64,000 nucleotides of DNA. Origin: Bacteroidia bacterium (GTDB taxonomy: Bacteria > Bacteroidota > Bacteroidia > Palsa-965). Positions 27,209-36,911 of this stretch are shown in pieces; position 1 is the stretch's first letter, and each line of letters starts with the position of its first letter. The position numbers and the translations under genes were made by a program. Below the pieces are notes generated by a model. The model was not told the DNA's origin and searched no databases. It saw nothing but the letters and a program-made list of their open reading frames with translations. The stretch is taken from assembly GCA_025454955.1 (NCBI GenBank), contig JALONL010000012.1, positions 224,298-288,297 of the forward strand, in the 5' to 3' direction.

Positions 27209-27975
27209 AGAGTAAAGAAGAAATTGTGGCCAACTGGCTGCCCCGCTACACCGGAACGCCCATTGAAGAATGGGGCGATTATGTGCTTCTCACCAATTTC
27301 AGCAACTATGTACGCACCTTTGCCCAGTGGCACAACGTACCCGTGCGCGGCGAAGACCGCCCCATGCTGAATGCCACGGCCGAAGGCATTTCCATAATCA
27401 ATTTCGGCATGGGCAGCGCCACGGCAGCCACAGTAATGGACCTGCTGGAAGCCATAAAGCCCAAAGGAGCCCTGTTTTTGGGCAAATGCGGAGGGCTTAA
27501 ACGTAAAAACAGCATTGGCGACCTCATTCTGCCCATTGCCGCCATACGCGGCGAAGGAACCAGCAACGATTATTTCCCGCCCGAAGTTCCTGCCCTGCCC
27601 GCTTTCAGTTTGCAAAAAGCCATTTCCACCACCATACGCAACCACAACTGCGACTACTGGACCGGTACCGTTTACACCACCAACCGCCGCGTGTGGGAGC
27701 ACGACGAGAAATTTAAAGAATACCTCCGCACCACCCGCGCCATGGCCATAGATATGGAAACCGCCACCATTTTTACCGTTGGTTTCCACAACGAAATTCC
27801 CACCGGCGCCCTGCTCCTTGTTTCCGACCAGCCCATGATTCCGGAAGGCGTAAAAACCGAGGAAAGCGATAAAAAAGTCACCACCGAATACGTGAACAGG
27901 CACCTGCGCATAGGCATTGATGCTTTGCGAGAGCTTATTAATAACGGACTTACTGTAAAACATTTGCGGTTTTAA
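27205..27975 (+). CDS. amn: AMP nucleosidase
   Basis: A 256-residue cytosolic enzyme of the short AMP nucleosidase type found in Bacteroidota, in the purine nucleoside phosphorylase superfamily. It hydrolyses AMP to adenine and ribose 5-phosphate and so takes part in adenylate turnover. Typical segments are 'ISIINFGMGSATAATVMDLL' (about 70-90), 'LFLGKCGGLKRKNSIGDLILP' (about 98-118) and 'AIDMETATIFTVGF' (about 180), the conserved Met-Glu of the active site. The start at 27205 is set by the family N-terminus 'MKSKEEIVANWLPRYTGTP'. A terminator hairpin follows. Confidence 0.92.
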   Translation: MKSKEEIVANWLPRYTGTPIEEWGDYVLLTNFSNYVRTFAQWHNVPVRGEDRPMLNATAEGISIINFGMGSATAATVMDLLEAIKPKGALFLGKCGGLKRKNSIGDLILPIAAIRGEGTSNDYFPPEVPALPAFSLQKAISTTIRNHNCDYWTGTVYTTNRRVWEHDEKFKEYLRTTRAMAIDMETATIFTVGFHNEIPTGALLLVSDQPMIPEGVKTEESDKKVTTEYVNRHLRIGIDALRELINNGLTVKHLRF

Positions 27976-27996
27976 CTCCATTTTCCCACCATTTTA

Positions 27997-28030
27997 AAAA
28001 GCCGAATCCGCAGGGGTTCGGCTTTTATTT
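27997..28030 (+). terminator. Rho-independent terminator after amn
   Basis: Stem AAAAGCCGAA / TTCGGCTTTT around a 10-nt loop, followed by ATTTTT. It begins 22 nt after the stop codon. Confidence 0.85.
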
Positions 28031-28120
28031 TTCACTTTTTTCCATTTACAAATATTTAAAAACGACTATCGCAGTAGTTGTGTATTAGTATTGTAAAAAA
28101 GTGAGGAAAAAAGTTAAGTT

Positions 28121-28125
28121 GGAGG
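28121..28125 (+). promoter_or_regulatory. Strong Shine-Dalgarno sequence (GGAGG)
   Basis: GGAGG lies 7 nt before the ATG at 28133. Most genes in this window lack such a site, as is usual in Bacteroidota, so this one stands out. Confidence 0.55.
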
Positions 28126-28132
28126 TAAACTA

Positions 28133-28597
28133 ATGGGAAAAGGACGTATATTTGTGGTGAGGAAAATGGAGACCGGGCAGGGGCGGTTGCAGTTCTATTC
28201 TTTAAATATTTGCAGGAAATGCCCTTTCGACAAGGTGTGCAAAGTTAGTAAGGAAGAGGCTGTAAAAAAGTATAGCTGTGAGCTTGGGCCCTGGGATTTG
28301 TTTTCTGATGAACTGGGGCGGAAGAACAGTAACTTTAAAAAGCAACTGATTACTGTTTACAGCCGGTTGGACAGTTTGGCACAGTTACAAACGCTGCCGC
28401 CAAATAAGTTTAAGGATATTACTCCGGCAAAGGATAAAGTGAAAGAGTATGAAATTAAAACGCCTGATCTGAGGGTGTATATGTTTCATCTCGAAAATAT
28501 GGGGAGAGTAATTGTTTGCGGGGGGATTAAGGGTACGCAGGAATCGGATATCCGTTATTTCAGGAATTTGAAGAGGGAATATCTTGAACAGTTGTAG
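28133..28597 (+). CDS. RelE/HigB-like toxin candidate with N-terminal Cys cluster
   Basis: A 154-residue protein. Its C-terminal third (about 113-151, 'RVYMFHLENMGRVIVCGGIK' and 'TQESDIRYFRNLKREYL') has the rhythm of HigB/Gp49-like RelE-superfamily toxins, where an 'R.(Y/F)...' strand, a 'gg..K.tq' turn and a final helix recur. Such toxins cleave mRNA in the ribosome. The N-terminus carries Cys27, Cys30, Cys36 and Cys49 ('ICRKCPFDKVC'), possibly a metal site, which is not usual for HigB. An XRE-type regulator and a SecB-like protein follow. Assignment to RelE is from pattern only; the lengthened N-terminal part is unexplained. Confidence 0.55.
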   Translation: MGKGRIFVVRKMETGQGRLQFYSLNICRKCPFDKVCKVSKEEAVKKYSCELGPWDLFSDELGRKNSNFKKQLITVYSRLDSLAQLQTLPPNKFKDITPAKDKVKEYEIKTPDLRVYMFHLENMGRVIVCGGIKGTQESDIRYFRNLKREYLEQL

Positions 28598-28776
28598 GGG
28601 GGATTCTGATGAAATATTTAGGAATGCTACACTTGCAGGTGAAAATTTTAGCATGAGCATTAATACAAAAATACATGTATCGAAACGATATTGTGAGCAA
28701 TGAGAACTCCCGGATGTAGTAAATTATGAATGGCTTAAATGCTTGAAAAATGATTACGTACTAACACAAAATATCC

Positions 28777-28824
28777 ATGAACAGAAAGACACTGGAAGAT
28801 CTATATTTTCCGGCCAGTGTGTAA
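28777..28824 (+). CDS. 15-codon ORF with the same start as the XRE gene
   Basis: This small ORF (MNRKTLEDLYFPASV) begins with the same 13 bases (CCATGAACAGAAA) as the XRE gene 73 bp downstream. It could be a leader peptide or a remnant of a duplicated start region. An inverted repeat ACACTGG / CCAGTGT lies within it. Expression is uncertain. Confidence 0.25.
   Translation: MNRKTLEDLYFPASV
28789..28820. promoter_or_regulatory. Inverted repeat upstream of the XRE gene
   Basis: ACACTGG (28789-28795) and CCAGTGT (28814-28820) are separated by 18 bp, about 30-60 bp upstream of the XRE start codon. It is a plausible autoregulatory operator for the antitoxin-like regulator or an RNA hairpin, but no second copy was found to support either. 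Confidence 0.35.
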
Positions 28825-28849
28825 AACTGAGCATTAACAACACATTCCC

Positions 28850-29278
28850 ATGAACAGAAAAGAAATTCTCAGCAGCGAGGCTTACTGGATGGAGCAGATT
28901 CAAAATCAGCTTTTTCATCAGGTGCAGCTTTACCTGAAGCAAAACAAGAAAACACAAAACGATCTTGCGGCCCAATTGGGTGTGAGCAAATCATACGTTT
29001 CGCAAATTCTTCACGGAAATTTCGATCATAAACTCAGCAAATTGGTGGAGTTAAGTCTGGCAGTGGGGCTGGTTCCCCAATTACAGTTTAAACCGCTGGA
29101 TGAAGTGATTGGGAATGACTCTGAATTTGCCAGCGAAACCACTACCGATTTCCAACAGATGCCACAGAGCAACGAAAGGCTTTCGGCACTGAGCCATCTT
29201 AGCGAAAATACCGGCGTGTTTACTGATGAAGACTTTGCCGGAACCGAATTTTCTAACGAATACAGTCAGACCGCGTGA
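28850..29278 (+). CDS. XRE/Cro-type regulator, probable antitoxin with C-terminal extension
   Basis: A 142-residue protein with a helix-turn-helix at about 35-75 ('TQNDLAAQLGVSKSYVSQIL', then 'KLSKLVELSLAVGL'). A polar, apparently disordered C-terminal extension (85-142) follows. In toxin-antitoxin-chaperone (TAC) systems the HigA-type antitoxin carries just such an extension, which is bound by a SecB-like chaperone. The next gene overlaps its stop codon by 4 nt (GTGA) and encodes a SecB-like candidate, while a RelE/HigB-like ORF lies upstream. The HTH assignment is firm; the antitoxin role is inference. Confidence 0.75.
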   Translation: MNRKEILSSEAYWMEQIQNQLFHQVQLYLKQNKKTQNDLAAQLGVSKSYVSQILHGNFDHKLSKLVELSLAVGLVPQLQFKPLDEVIGNDSEFASETTTDFQQMPQSNERLSALSHLSENTGVFTDEDFAGTEFSNEYSQTA

Positions 29279-29802
29279 ACACAAAAATTAAACTGCACTC
29301 GATAAGCAGTACAGAATTTGCTTTGACCGAAACTGCCCACCGGTTAAAAACCGAGGGTTACGATCCTGAAAGGCTGCTCACCAAATCGAGTATGCGCATT
29401 TTGGTTGATTTTATGCAGAAACAGGTAATTGTGAGTATGCGTGTGCGGCATGTATATGAAACTGCTGGCGAGGAGAAAGAAGTAATGATTCATACCGGCA
29501 AACTCGTGTTTCATGTGTATGAAGGATTTGACAGCACATTCAGGGAAACGGCAAAGGGGTTTGCTGTAACGCGCGAAACTTTTGACGGGTTGATTCGCTT
29601 TTTTACCGTTACCACCATTGGTACTGTAAGAGGAATGCTGGCTGCGAAAGCTGCAGGAACGGTGATCGAAAATCACCCTTACAAATTCCAGAACATTGAG
29701 AAATTTATGGTATTTGTGGAGCGGACAAACAGGCACATACAGATAAAAGCGGATAATGCTGCTGCCCGGGGCCGGAAAAGACAGGGTGACAAAAAGAAAT
29801 GA
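29275..29802 (+). CDS. SecB-like chaperone candidate
   Basis: A 175-residue cytosolic protein starting with GTG in a 4-nt overlap with the XRE gene. Residues 45-85 are alternating beta strands ('KQVIVSMRVRHVYE', 'VMIHTGKLVFHVYE'). A 'TTIGTVRGMLAAKAAGT' segment (about 113-129) resembles the end of divergent SecB-like proteins of Bacteroidota, where an 'RG.L..K..GT' element leads into the last helix. The C-terminal tail is basic (ARGRKRQGDKKK). SecB-like proteins act as chaperones for HigA antitoxins in TAC systems. The match is by pattern and moderate; otherwise I would call it a protein of unknown function. Confidence 0.5.
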   Translation: MNTKIKLHSISSTEFALTETAHRLKTEGYDPERLLTKSSMRILVDFMQKQVIVSMRVRHVYETAGEEKEVMIHTGKLVFHVYEGFDSTFRETAKGFAVTRETFDGLIRFFTVTTIGTVRGMLAAKAAGTVIENHPYKFQNIEKFMVFVERTNRHIQIKADNAAARGRKRQGDKKK

Positions 29803-29846
29803 TAAAATCATTTTTCGCAGTGCCAAACCTCTGTTAACTTCGCTCT

Positions 29847-30845
29847 GTGGAATACGCCGAAATTATTTCTTCGCTTAAAAAGAAGCAGTACAAGCCCATT
29901 TATTTCCTCATGGGCGAGGAACCTTATTTTATCGACAAGATCTGCGACTGGATTGAGGCGAATGTGCTGGACGAATCGGAAAGGGAATTTAACCAGAGTG
30001 TGCTTTATGGGCGCGATATTGACGTACAAACCATACTGAGCGAAGCCAAACGCTACCCGATGATGGCCGAACGGCAGGTGGTAATTGTAAAGGAAGCCCA
30101 AAACATACGCAATATCGAGGCCATTGAAAGCTATGCCGAAAAGCCCCTCGACTCTACCCTGCTGGTAATTTGCTACAAGTACAAAACCCTCGATAAGCGC
30201 AAGACAGTTTCCAAAACCATAGCCAAAACCGGCGTGCTTTTCGAATCGGCACCGCTGCGCGAGTATAAAGTGCCCGACTGGATAAACGGCTACCTGAAAG
30301 AGCGGAACTACAATGCCAGCCCCAAAGCCGCACAAATGCTCACCGAATACCTGGGCACCGATTTAAGTAAGATTACCAATGAGCTCGACAAACTCATGAT
30401 TAATCTCTCGCCGGGCACAGAAATTACCCCTGAGCATATCCAGCAAAACATTGGCATAAGTAAAGACTACAACACGTTTGAGCTGAACGATGCACTGGCC
30501 AAAAAAGACATACTCCGCGCCAACCGCATTGTGAATTACTTTGCGGCCAATTCAAAAGAACACCCCATACCCGTTACCATTGCGGCGCTTTACGGCTACT
30601 TTGCCAAAGTACTTGTGCTGCATTTCCTGCAGGATAAATCGGAAAAGGCAGCCGCGTCGGCCCTGGGTGTGCATCCGTTTTTTGTGAAAGACTATTTAAC
30701 GGCCGCGCGAAATTATCCCACTAACAAGCTCAAACAGATTTTTGGCTTTCTCAGAGAATACGACCTGCGTTCGAAAGGGGTGGACAATGCAAGCGCCGAC
30801 GAAGGTGCGCTGATGAAAGAGCTGATCTGGAAAATACTGCATTGA
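29847..30845 (+). CDS. holA: DNA polymerase III subunit delta
   Basis: A 332-residue clamp-loader subunit that opens the beta sliding clamp. The N-terminal 'KPIYFLMGEEPYFIDKI' (about 16-32) is the family hallmark. 'VLYGRDIDVQTILSEAKRYPMMAERQVVIVKEAQ' (about 52-85) and 'GTDLSKITNELDKL' (about 169-182) follow in the expected order. Length is normal. The start is GTG at 29847; a TAACTTCG (a one-mismatch -7 box) ends 4 nt before it, so the mRNA may be leaderless. The SiaC-type gene is convergent downstream. Confidence 0.93.
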   Translation: MEYAEIISSLKKKQYKPIYFLMGEEPYFIDKICDWIEANVLDESEREFNQSVLYGRDIDVQTILSEAKRYPMMAERQVVIVKEAQNIRNIEAIESYAEKPLDSTLLVICYKYKTLDKRKTVSKTIAKTGVLFESAPLREYKVPDWINGYLKERNYNASPKAAQMLTEYLGTDLSKITNELDKLMINLSPGTEITPEHIQQNIGISKDYNTFELNDALAKKDILRANRIVNYFAANSKEHPIPVTIAALYGYFAKVLVLHFLQDKSEKAAASALGVHPFFVKDYLTAARNYPTNKLKQIFGFLREYDLRSKGVDNASADEGALMKELIWKILH

Positions 30846-30897
30846 GCCGCAGCCATTGGGAAGTACACAAAGTCAAAAGCCGGAATAAACGCCTGAT

Positions 30898-31296
30898 TTA
30901 TCCTTCCAGCGTGCGGTCGCGCTCATCGGGCGATACTTCGCGGTATTCGAATTTCATCTGCACAATTTCGGCAAATGTTTCGCCATACTCGCGCATTTCC
31001 TCATCATCGGCATAATACTCCCAGATTACGCGCATTTTTAACTGCTTGTTGAAATTGAGGTGCCGCACATAATCGAGAAATGCCTTGGACGAAAGAGAAT
31101 TCATGTATTCGAGGCGGAGGATTACCTCGGCTGTTTTCACCACGGAAGTATCAATACCGTTAATAAAGTCCTCGAAGGGCCTGAAGAAAAGGTAGGCGTT
31201 TTCCGGAATGCTCACCCCATCGACCCTGATAAATACATGGTCGCCGGTGGTTTGCCATTCAAGCAAGGGGGTATGCCGCGTAGCTTCTATTCGCAT
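30898..31296 (-). CDS. SiaC-family regulatory phosphoprotein (DUF1987)
   Basis: A 132-residue protein of the DUF1987/SiaC family: 'IEATRHTPLLEWQTTGDHVFIRVDGVSIPENAYLFFRPFEDFI', 'LRLEYMNSLSSKAFLDYVRHL' with the serines where phosphorylation occurs in SiaC, and 'VIWEYYADDEEMREYGETFAEIV'. In Pseudomonas SiaC is controlled by a kinase (SiaB) and a phosphatase (SiaA) and in turn binds a diguanylate cyclase. No siaA or siaB homologue is in the window, so the pathway here is unknown. Confidence 0.88.
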   Translation of the reverse strand: MRIEATRHTPLLEWQTTGDHVFIRVDGVSIPENAYLFFRPFEDFINGIDTSVVKTAEVILRLEYMNSLSSKAFLDYVRHLNFNKQLKMRVIWEYYADDEEMREYGETFAEIVQMKFEYREVSPDERDRTLEG

Positions 31297-31391
31297 CTTT
31301 GGGTCTTAAGGTCTGGGGGGTAATCCAGACAAAAATATCTTTTTTTACTTTGCACCTGCAAAACATCTTTCATCACATCAATTTCTTTCAC

Positions 31392-31802
31392 ATGAACTAC
31401 TGGCTGGTAAAATCGGAACCTGTAAAATATCCCTGGGAACAATTAGTGGCCGATAAGCGCACTTTCTGGGACGGCGTACGCAATTATGCCGCGCGAAACC
31501 ATTTACGGGCCATGGCCAAAGGCGATCAGGTTCTTTTTTACCACAGCAACGAGGGCATGTGTGTGGTGGGTATTGCCAAGGTGGTAAAAACAGCCTATCA
31601 GGATCCTACCACCGACGATACCAACTGGGTAGTGGTGGATCTGGCCCCGGTAAAGGCCCTCAAAAACCCGGTTCCGCTGGCCGCCATAAAGGCCGACCCG
31701 CTGCTGCAGCAATTGCCTCTGGTGCGCATTCCGCGCCTGTCGGTTATGCCGGTGCTGCCCGCTGAGTTTGACCGGATTATTGAACTCTCGCAGGGAAAGT
31801 AA
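31392..31802 (+). CDS. EVE-domain protein
   Basis: A 136-residue single-domain protein of the EVE (PUA-like) family: 'MNYWLVKSEPVKYPWEQL', 'WDGVRNYAARNHLRAMAKGDQVLFYHSNEGMCVVGIAKVV', 'LPLVRIPRLSVMPV'. EVE domains bind modified bases in DNA or RNA. The start at ATG 31392 is set by the invariant MNYWL(V/L)KSEP N-terminus; the longer frame adds 31 residues of no similarity. A TACTTTG box lies at 31346-31352, giving a leader of about 35 nt. Confidence 0.92.
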   Translation: MNYWLVKSEPVKYPWEQLVADKRTFWDGVRNYAARNHLRAMAKGDQVLFYHSNEGMCVVGIAKVVKTAYQDPTTDDTNWVVVDLAPVKALKNPVPLAAIKADPLLQQLPLVRIPRLSVMPVLPAEFDRIIELSQGK

Positions 31803-31878
31803 CCCGGTGAGGGGCTAACCGCTTAACCCTGCTTTTTAACCGGATACCTGTTTCCGGCAGCCATTCTTTAATCGGGTG

Positions 31879-31908
31879 TTGGATAAGGGCTGTAAACCCT
31901 TACTTTTG
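31879..31908 (+). promoter_or_regulatory. Complete Bacteroidota promoter (TTG-N19-TACTTTTG)
   Basis: TTG at 31879-31881, 19 bp spacing, then TACTTTTG at 31901-31908. Both boxes and the spacing match the Bacteroidota sigma-factor consensus. It drives the TonB-receptor gene and places the transcription start near 31914, ruling out the open-frame start at 31876. Confidence 0.75.
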
Positions 31909-31935
31909 CCCGTTCCCGAATCTATGCACATTCCA

Positions 31936-34275
31936 ATGCTCAAACGATTACTCTTTTCGCTTACCGCTTTGTTTGCCACGGCGGGTGTATTTGCCCAAAC
32001 AGCCACTATACGCGGCACTGTGTATAACAAAACCACCGGTGAGGCCGTACTCTTTGCTTATGTATATCTGAAAAACACGGCATTGGGTGTACAAACCGAC
32101 GTAAACGGGTTTTACTCGCTCACCAAAATTCCGGCCGGAAGCTATACACTGGTGGCGCAGGAGTCGAGTTTTGAGAAGATGGAAATTCCCATTACCGTTA
32201 AAAATAACGATCTCATTACCCAAAACCTGTTTCTGCAACCCAAAGAACTGAAAGCGGTAGTAATTACGGCCGAGCAGCAGGAGCAGAAAGAATCGCCCAA
32301 GGTATCGACCCAGACCCTCGACTCGAAAACCATTAACATGGTTCCGTCTATTGGCGGTATAGCCGATGTGGCGCAGTCGGTGCAGGTGCTTCCGGGCGTT
32401 ATCAGCACCGGCGACCAGGGCGGCCAGCTTTACATTCGCGGTGGTGCGCCCATTCAGAACAAAGTACTGCTCGACGGCATGATTATTTACAACCCGTTTC
32501 ACTCCATTGGTCTGTTTTCGGTGTTTGATACCGATATTATCAAGAACATGGATGTGTATACGGGCGGTTTCAATGCCGATTTCGGCGGACGTGTATCGTC
32601 GGTGATGGACATTACCACCCGCGACGGAAACAAACTGCGCCACGGCGGTAAAGTGACCATAAGCCCGTTTGGCGCCAAACTCCTGCTCGAAGGCCCCATT
32701 AAACGACTCGACACCACCGGCAAAAAAGGCTCTATTTCGTACGTGCTTTCGGGCAAAAACTCGTACCTGCGTCAAAGCTCGCGCGTACTTTATTCGTACA
32801 TCGACACCGCCGGGCTGCCTTTCAACTTCAGCGATTACTACGGTAAAGTAGCTTTCAACGCGGTAAACGGCAGCAAACTCAACCTTTTTGCCTTTTCGTT
32901 TAATGATACCGTGGCCCGTTTCCGTGGCTCGGCCGATCTGAACTGGAAATCGCGCGGATTTGGAAGTAATTTTCAGGTAATTCCCGGCGCATCGAGCACG
33001 CTTATTAAAGGAAACTTTGCTTACTCGAACTACGATATTACCATGACCGAAGACGGCTTTGCCCCGCGCAACAGTTCGATAGACGGGTTTAACCTGGGTT
33101 TCAACTTCACCTATTTCCAGCGCAAAAACGTGGTAAACTACGGTATCGAGGTACTTGGCTTCCGCACCGATTTCAATTTCCGCAACTCGGTTGACAGGCT
33201 CATCCAGCAGGTACAAAGCACCTCAGAGTTTGCCGGTTATGTAAAATACAAGTGGATTTCGAAAGATGCCCGCTTAGTGCTTGAGCCCGGTTTCCGTGTC
33301 ATGTACTACGCCACATTGGGCAATACCTCGCCCGAACCGCGTTTTGCCTTCAAATACAACCTTACCGAGCGCATCCGCATTAAAGGTGCCACCGGTATTT
33401 ACTCGCAAAACCTTATCAGTGCCGTTTCCGACCGCGATGTGGTGAGCCTTTTCTACGGCTTCCTTTCGGGTTCCGACAATATTCCGCAGCAACTTACCAT
33501 GCCCGATGGCGAGATAAAGGAAATTACCCACCGCCTGCAGAAAGCCAATCACTTCATTTTCGGGGTGGAATGGGAACCGTTGAAAACCAATAAAAACGGC
33601 AAACTCACGGTAAACCTCGAAGGGTATCTCAAGGATTTCACCCAGCTTACCAACCTCAACCGCAACAAGATTTTTGAAGACACCCCGCAGTTTTCTGACG
33701 AGCCGGATGTATTGAAAAAAGACTTTATTGTGGAAACCGGTAAAGCGTATGGCGTGGATCTGCTGCTGAAATACGAATACAAAAACGTATATCTGTGGAC
33801 GGCCTACTCGTATGGCTTTGTAACCCGCTGGGACGGCATTATGCAGTATCGCCCGCATTTCGACCGCCGCCATAACTTAAACATTGTGGCTGCCTGGCAG
33901 TTTGGCAAAGACGATAACTGGGAGCTTGATGCCCGCTGGAACTTTGGTTCGGGCTTCCCCTTTACACCCACCCAGGGCTTCTTCGAAAACATTTCGATAG
34001 GCAACATTACCACCGATTACACCCAAACCAATGGTACGCTGGGCACCATTTACGGCGAACTGAACTCTCGTCCGCTGCCCACCTACCACCGTTTCGACAT
34101 TACGCTGAAACGCTCCATTGAGTTTGAAAAACTCAAAAACTCGAAAATGGAAGTGGCCGCCGGTGTAACCAATGCCTACAACCGCCCCAACGTATTTTAC
34201 ATCGACCGCATTACCTTTAAACGTGTAGATCAGCTTCCGTTTATGCCCAGCGTTTCGATAAACTTCACTTTCTAA
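31936..34275 (+). CDS. TonB-dependent outer-membrane receptor
   Basis: A 779-residue outer-membrane receptor. The signal peptide (MLKRLLFSLTALFATAGVFAQ, Gln21) precedes a carboxypeptidase-regulatory-like beta domain (22-110, 'IRGTVYNKTTGEAVLFAYVYL', 'VNGFYSLTKIPAGSYTL'). The plug (about 120-225) has 'QVLPGVISTGDQGGQLYIRGG' and 'LLDGMIIYNPFH'. The 22-strand barrel ends in the aromatic 'MPSVSINFTF'. There is no SusD partner, so this is more likely a receptor for a metal chelate, cofactor or small peptide than a polysaccharide system. An alternative ATG lies at 31924, 12 nt upstream. Confidence 0.93.
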   Translation: MLKRLLFSLTALFATAGVFAQTATIRGTVYNKTTGEAVLFAYVYLKNTALGVQTDVNGFYSLTKIPAGSYTLVAQESSFEKMEIPITVKNNDLITQNLFLQPKELKAVVITAEQQEQKESPKVSTQTLDSKTINMVPSIGGIADVAQSVQVLPGVISTGDQGGQLYIRGGAPIQNKVLLDGMIIYNPFHSIGLFSVFDTDIIKNMDVYTGGFNADFGGRVSSVMDITTRDGNKLRHGGKVTISPFGAKLLLEGPIKRLDTTGKKGSISYVLSGKNSYLRQSSRVLYSYIDTAGLPFNFSDYYGKVAFNAVNGSKLNLFAFSFNDTVARFRGSADLNWKSRGFGSNFQVIPGASSTLIKGNFAYSNYDITMTEDGFAPRNSSIDGFNLGFNFTYFQRKNVVNYGIEVLGFRTDFNFRNSVDRLIQQVQSTSEFAGYVKYKWISKDARLVLEPGFRVMYYATLGNTSPEPRFAFKYNLTERIRIKGATGIYSQNLISAVSDRDVVSLFYGFLSGSDNIPQQLTMPDGEIKEITHRLQKANHFIFGVEWEPLKTNKNGKLTVNLEGYLKDFTQLTNLNRNKIFEDTPQFSDEPDVLKKDFIVETGKAYGVDLLLKYEYKNVYLWTAYSYGFVTRWDGIMQYRPHFDRRHNLNIVAAWQFGKDDNWELDARWNFGSGFPFTPTQGFFENISIGNITTDYTQTNGTLGTIYGELNSRPLPTYHRFDITLKRSIEFEKLKNSKMEVAAGVTNAYNRPNVFYIDRITFKRVDQLPFMPSVSINFTF

Positions 34276-34286
34276 AGGCATTCAAG

Positions 34287-34333
34287 CACAAAGCCCGCAG
34301 CGCTGCAAAGCAGTGGCTGCGGGCTTTGTGTTT
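34287..34333 (+). terminator. Terminator after the TonB-receptor gene
   Basis: A 15-bp perfect stem CACAAAGCCCGCAGC / GCTGCGGGCTTTGTG around a 14-nt loop, followed by TTT. It begins 11 nt after the stop codon. Confidence 0.85.
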
Positions 34334-34364
34334 GAACAGGGAAAAATGTTTTCAGATTATCTGA

Positions 34365-36065
<1,701 letters not shown>

Positions 36066-36085
36066 GGTATTTTTATAATAAGCAG

Positions 36086-36118
36086 AGCGCACATTTCCAA
36101 TGAAGTGTGCGCTTTTTT
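36086..36118 (+). terminator. Rho-independent terminator after pyrG
   Basis: Stem AGCGCACA / TGTGCGCT around a 12-nt loop, followed by TTTTTT (36113-36118), 20 nt past the stop codon. Confidence 0.9.
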
Positions 36119-36162
36119 ATGCAACCATTTGCCACCTCTTCCGTCTTCACCTAAAACCAGAA

Positions 36163-36894
36163 ATGAAATCCCGGATCATTCTTATTCTCTCAGCCCTCAT
36201 TTGTGCGTGCTTTACGCTCACTGCGCAGGAAAATACCTCTTCAAAGAAATTTCGTTTCGGTCTGTTTGTTTCGCCCGATGTAAGTTTTCGTTCGCTGGCC
36301 GGAAACACAGGTGTAAGCGCACAGATAGCCGATACGCGAAACGGTTACGAAAAAATAAAGCCGGGCTTTACCGCAGGAGGAGAAGCCATTTACAGGCTAT
36401 CAGACCGGTTTTCGTTTACCGGCGGCATACAATTTAGCGTGAAGGGCGATAAAACAGATGTGCTTACCTTAACTTACAGTGTAGATCCGAGAACCGGATT
36501 TGCTAATGTTCCTCCGGGCGAACCAAACACGGCACAGTTTATTTACAATTCGCGTTACATTGATTTGCCGTTGCGTGTGGATTATTATTTTACGCAAAAA
36601 AAATTTACGCCATTTATCACCGCCGGTGTGTCAACCAATATTTTTCTGAATGAACGCACTATTGTGGTGAAGGGATATGCCGATGGTTCGGAGAAAAGAT
36701 CAGCTGTTACGGGGCAAAACGACTATCACCGGGTAAATCCGCAGGTGCAGTTTGGCGGAGGAATTGAAGTGTTGCTGAAAACGGGAATTCTTCGTGTGCT
36801 TCCTATTGCCCGGATGAGTGTATTGCCGGTAAATAAAGGTTCGGTGAACGGGTATTTTTATTCGGTGGGATTGGGGGTGAATTATTTTCTGTAG
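36163..36894 (+). CDS. Outer-membrane beta-barrel protein (PorT-like)
   Basis: A 243-residue outer-membrane protein with a signal peptide (1-21, ending LTAQ). An eight-strand barrel pattern follows, typical of the Bacteroidota 'OMP_b-brl_2/PorT' group: 'FRFGLFVSPDVSFRSL', 'PGFTAGGEAIYRLSDRFSFTGGIQFSVKG', 'YIDLPLRVDYYF', 'FTPFITAGVSTNIFL' and a C-terminal 'YFYSVGLGVNYFL'. The start is at ATG 36163, where the signal peptide begins; the longer frame from 36100 runs through the pyrG terminator. Function within the class is not predictable. Confidence 0.88.
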   Translation: MKSRIILILSALICACFTLTAQENTSSKKFRFGLFVSPDVSFRSLAGNTGVSAQIADTRNGYEKIKPGFTAGGEAIYRLSDRFSFTGGIQFSVKGDKTDVLTLTYSVDPRTGFANVPPGEPNTAQFIYNSRYIDLPLRVDYYFTQKKFTPFITAGVSTNIFLNERTIVVKGYADGSEKRSAVTGQNDYHRVNPQVQFGGGIEVLLKTGILRVLPIARMSVLPVNKGSVNGYFYSVGLGVNYFL

Positions 36895-36911
36895 CCGATA
36901 CCGATTTTATT

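Noticed and set aside
31948..33216. 422-codon open frame on the minus strand
   Set aside because: It is antisense to the TonB-dependent receptor, which is convincing end to end with a complete promoter. Long opposite-strand frames are expected in this GC range.
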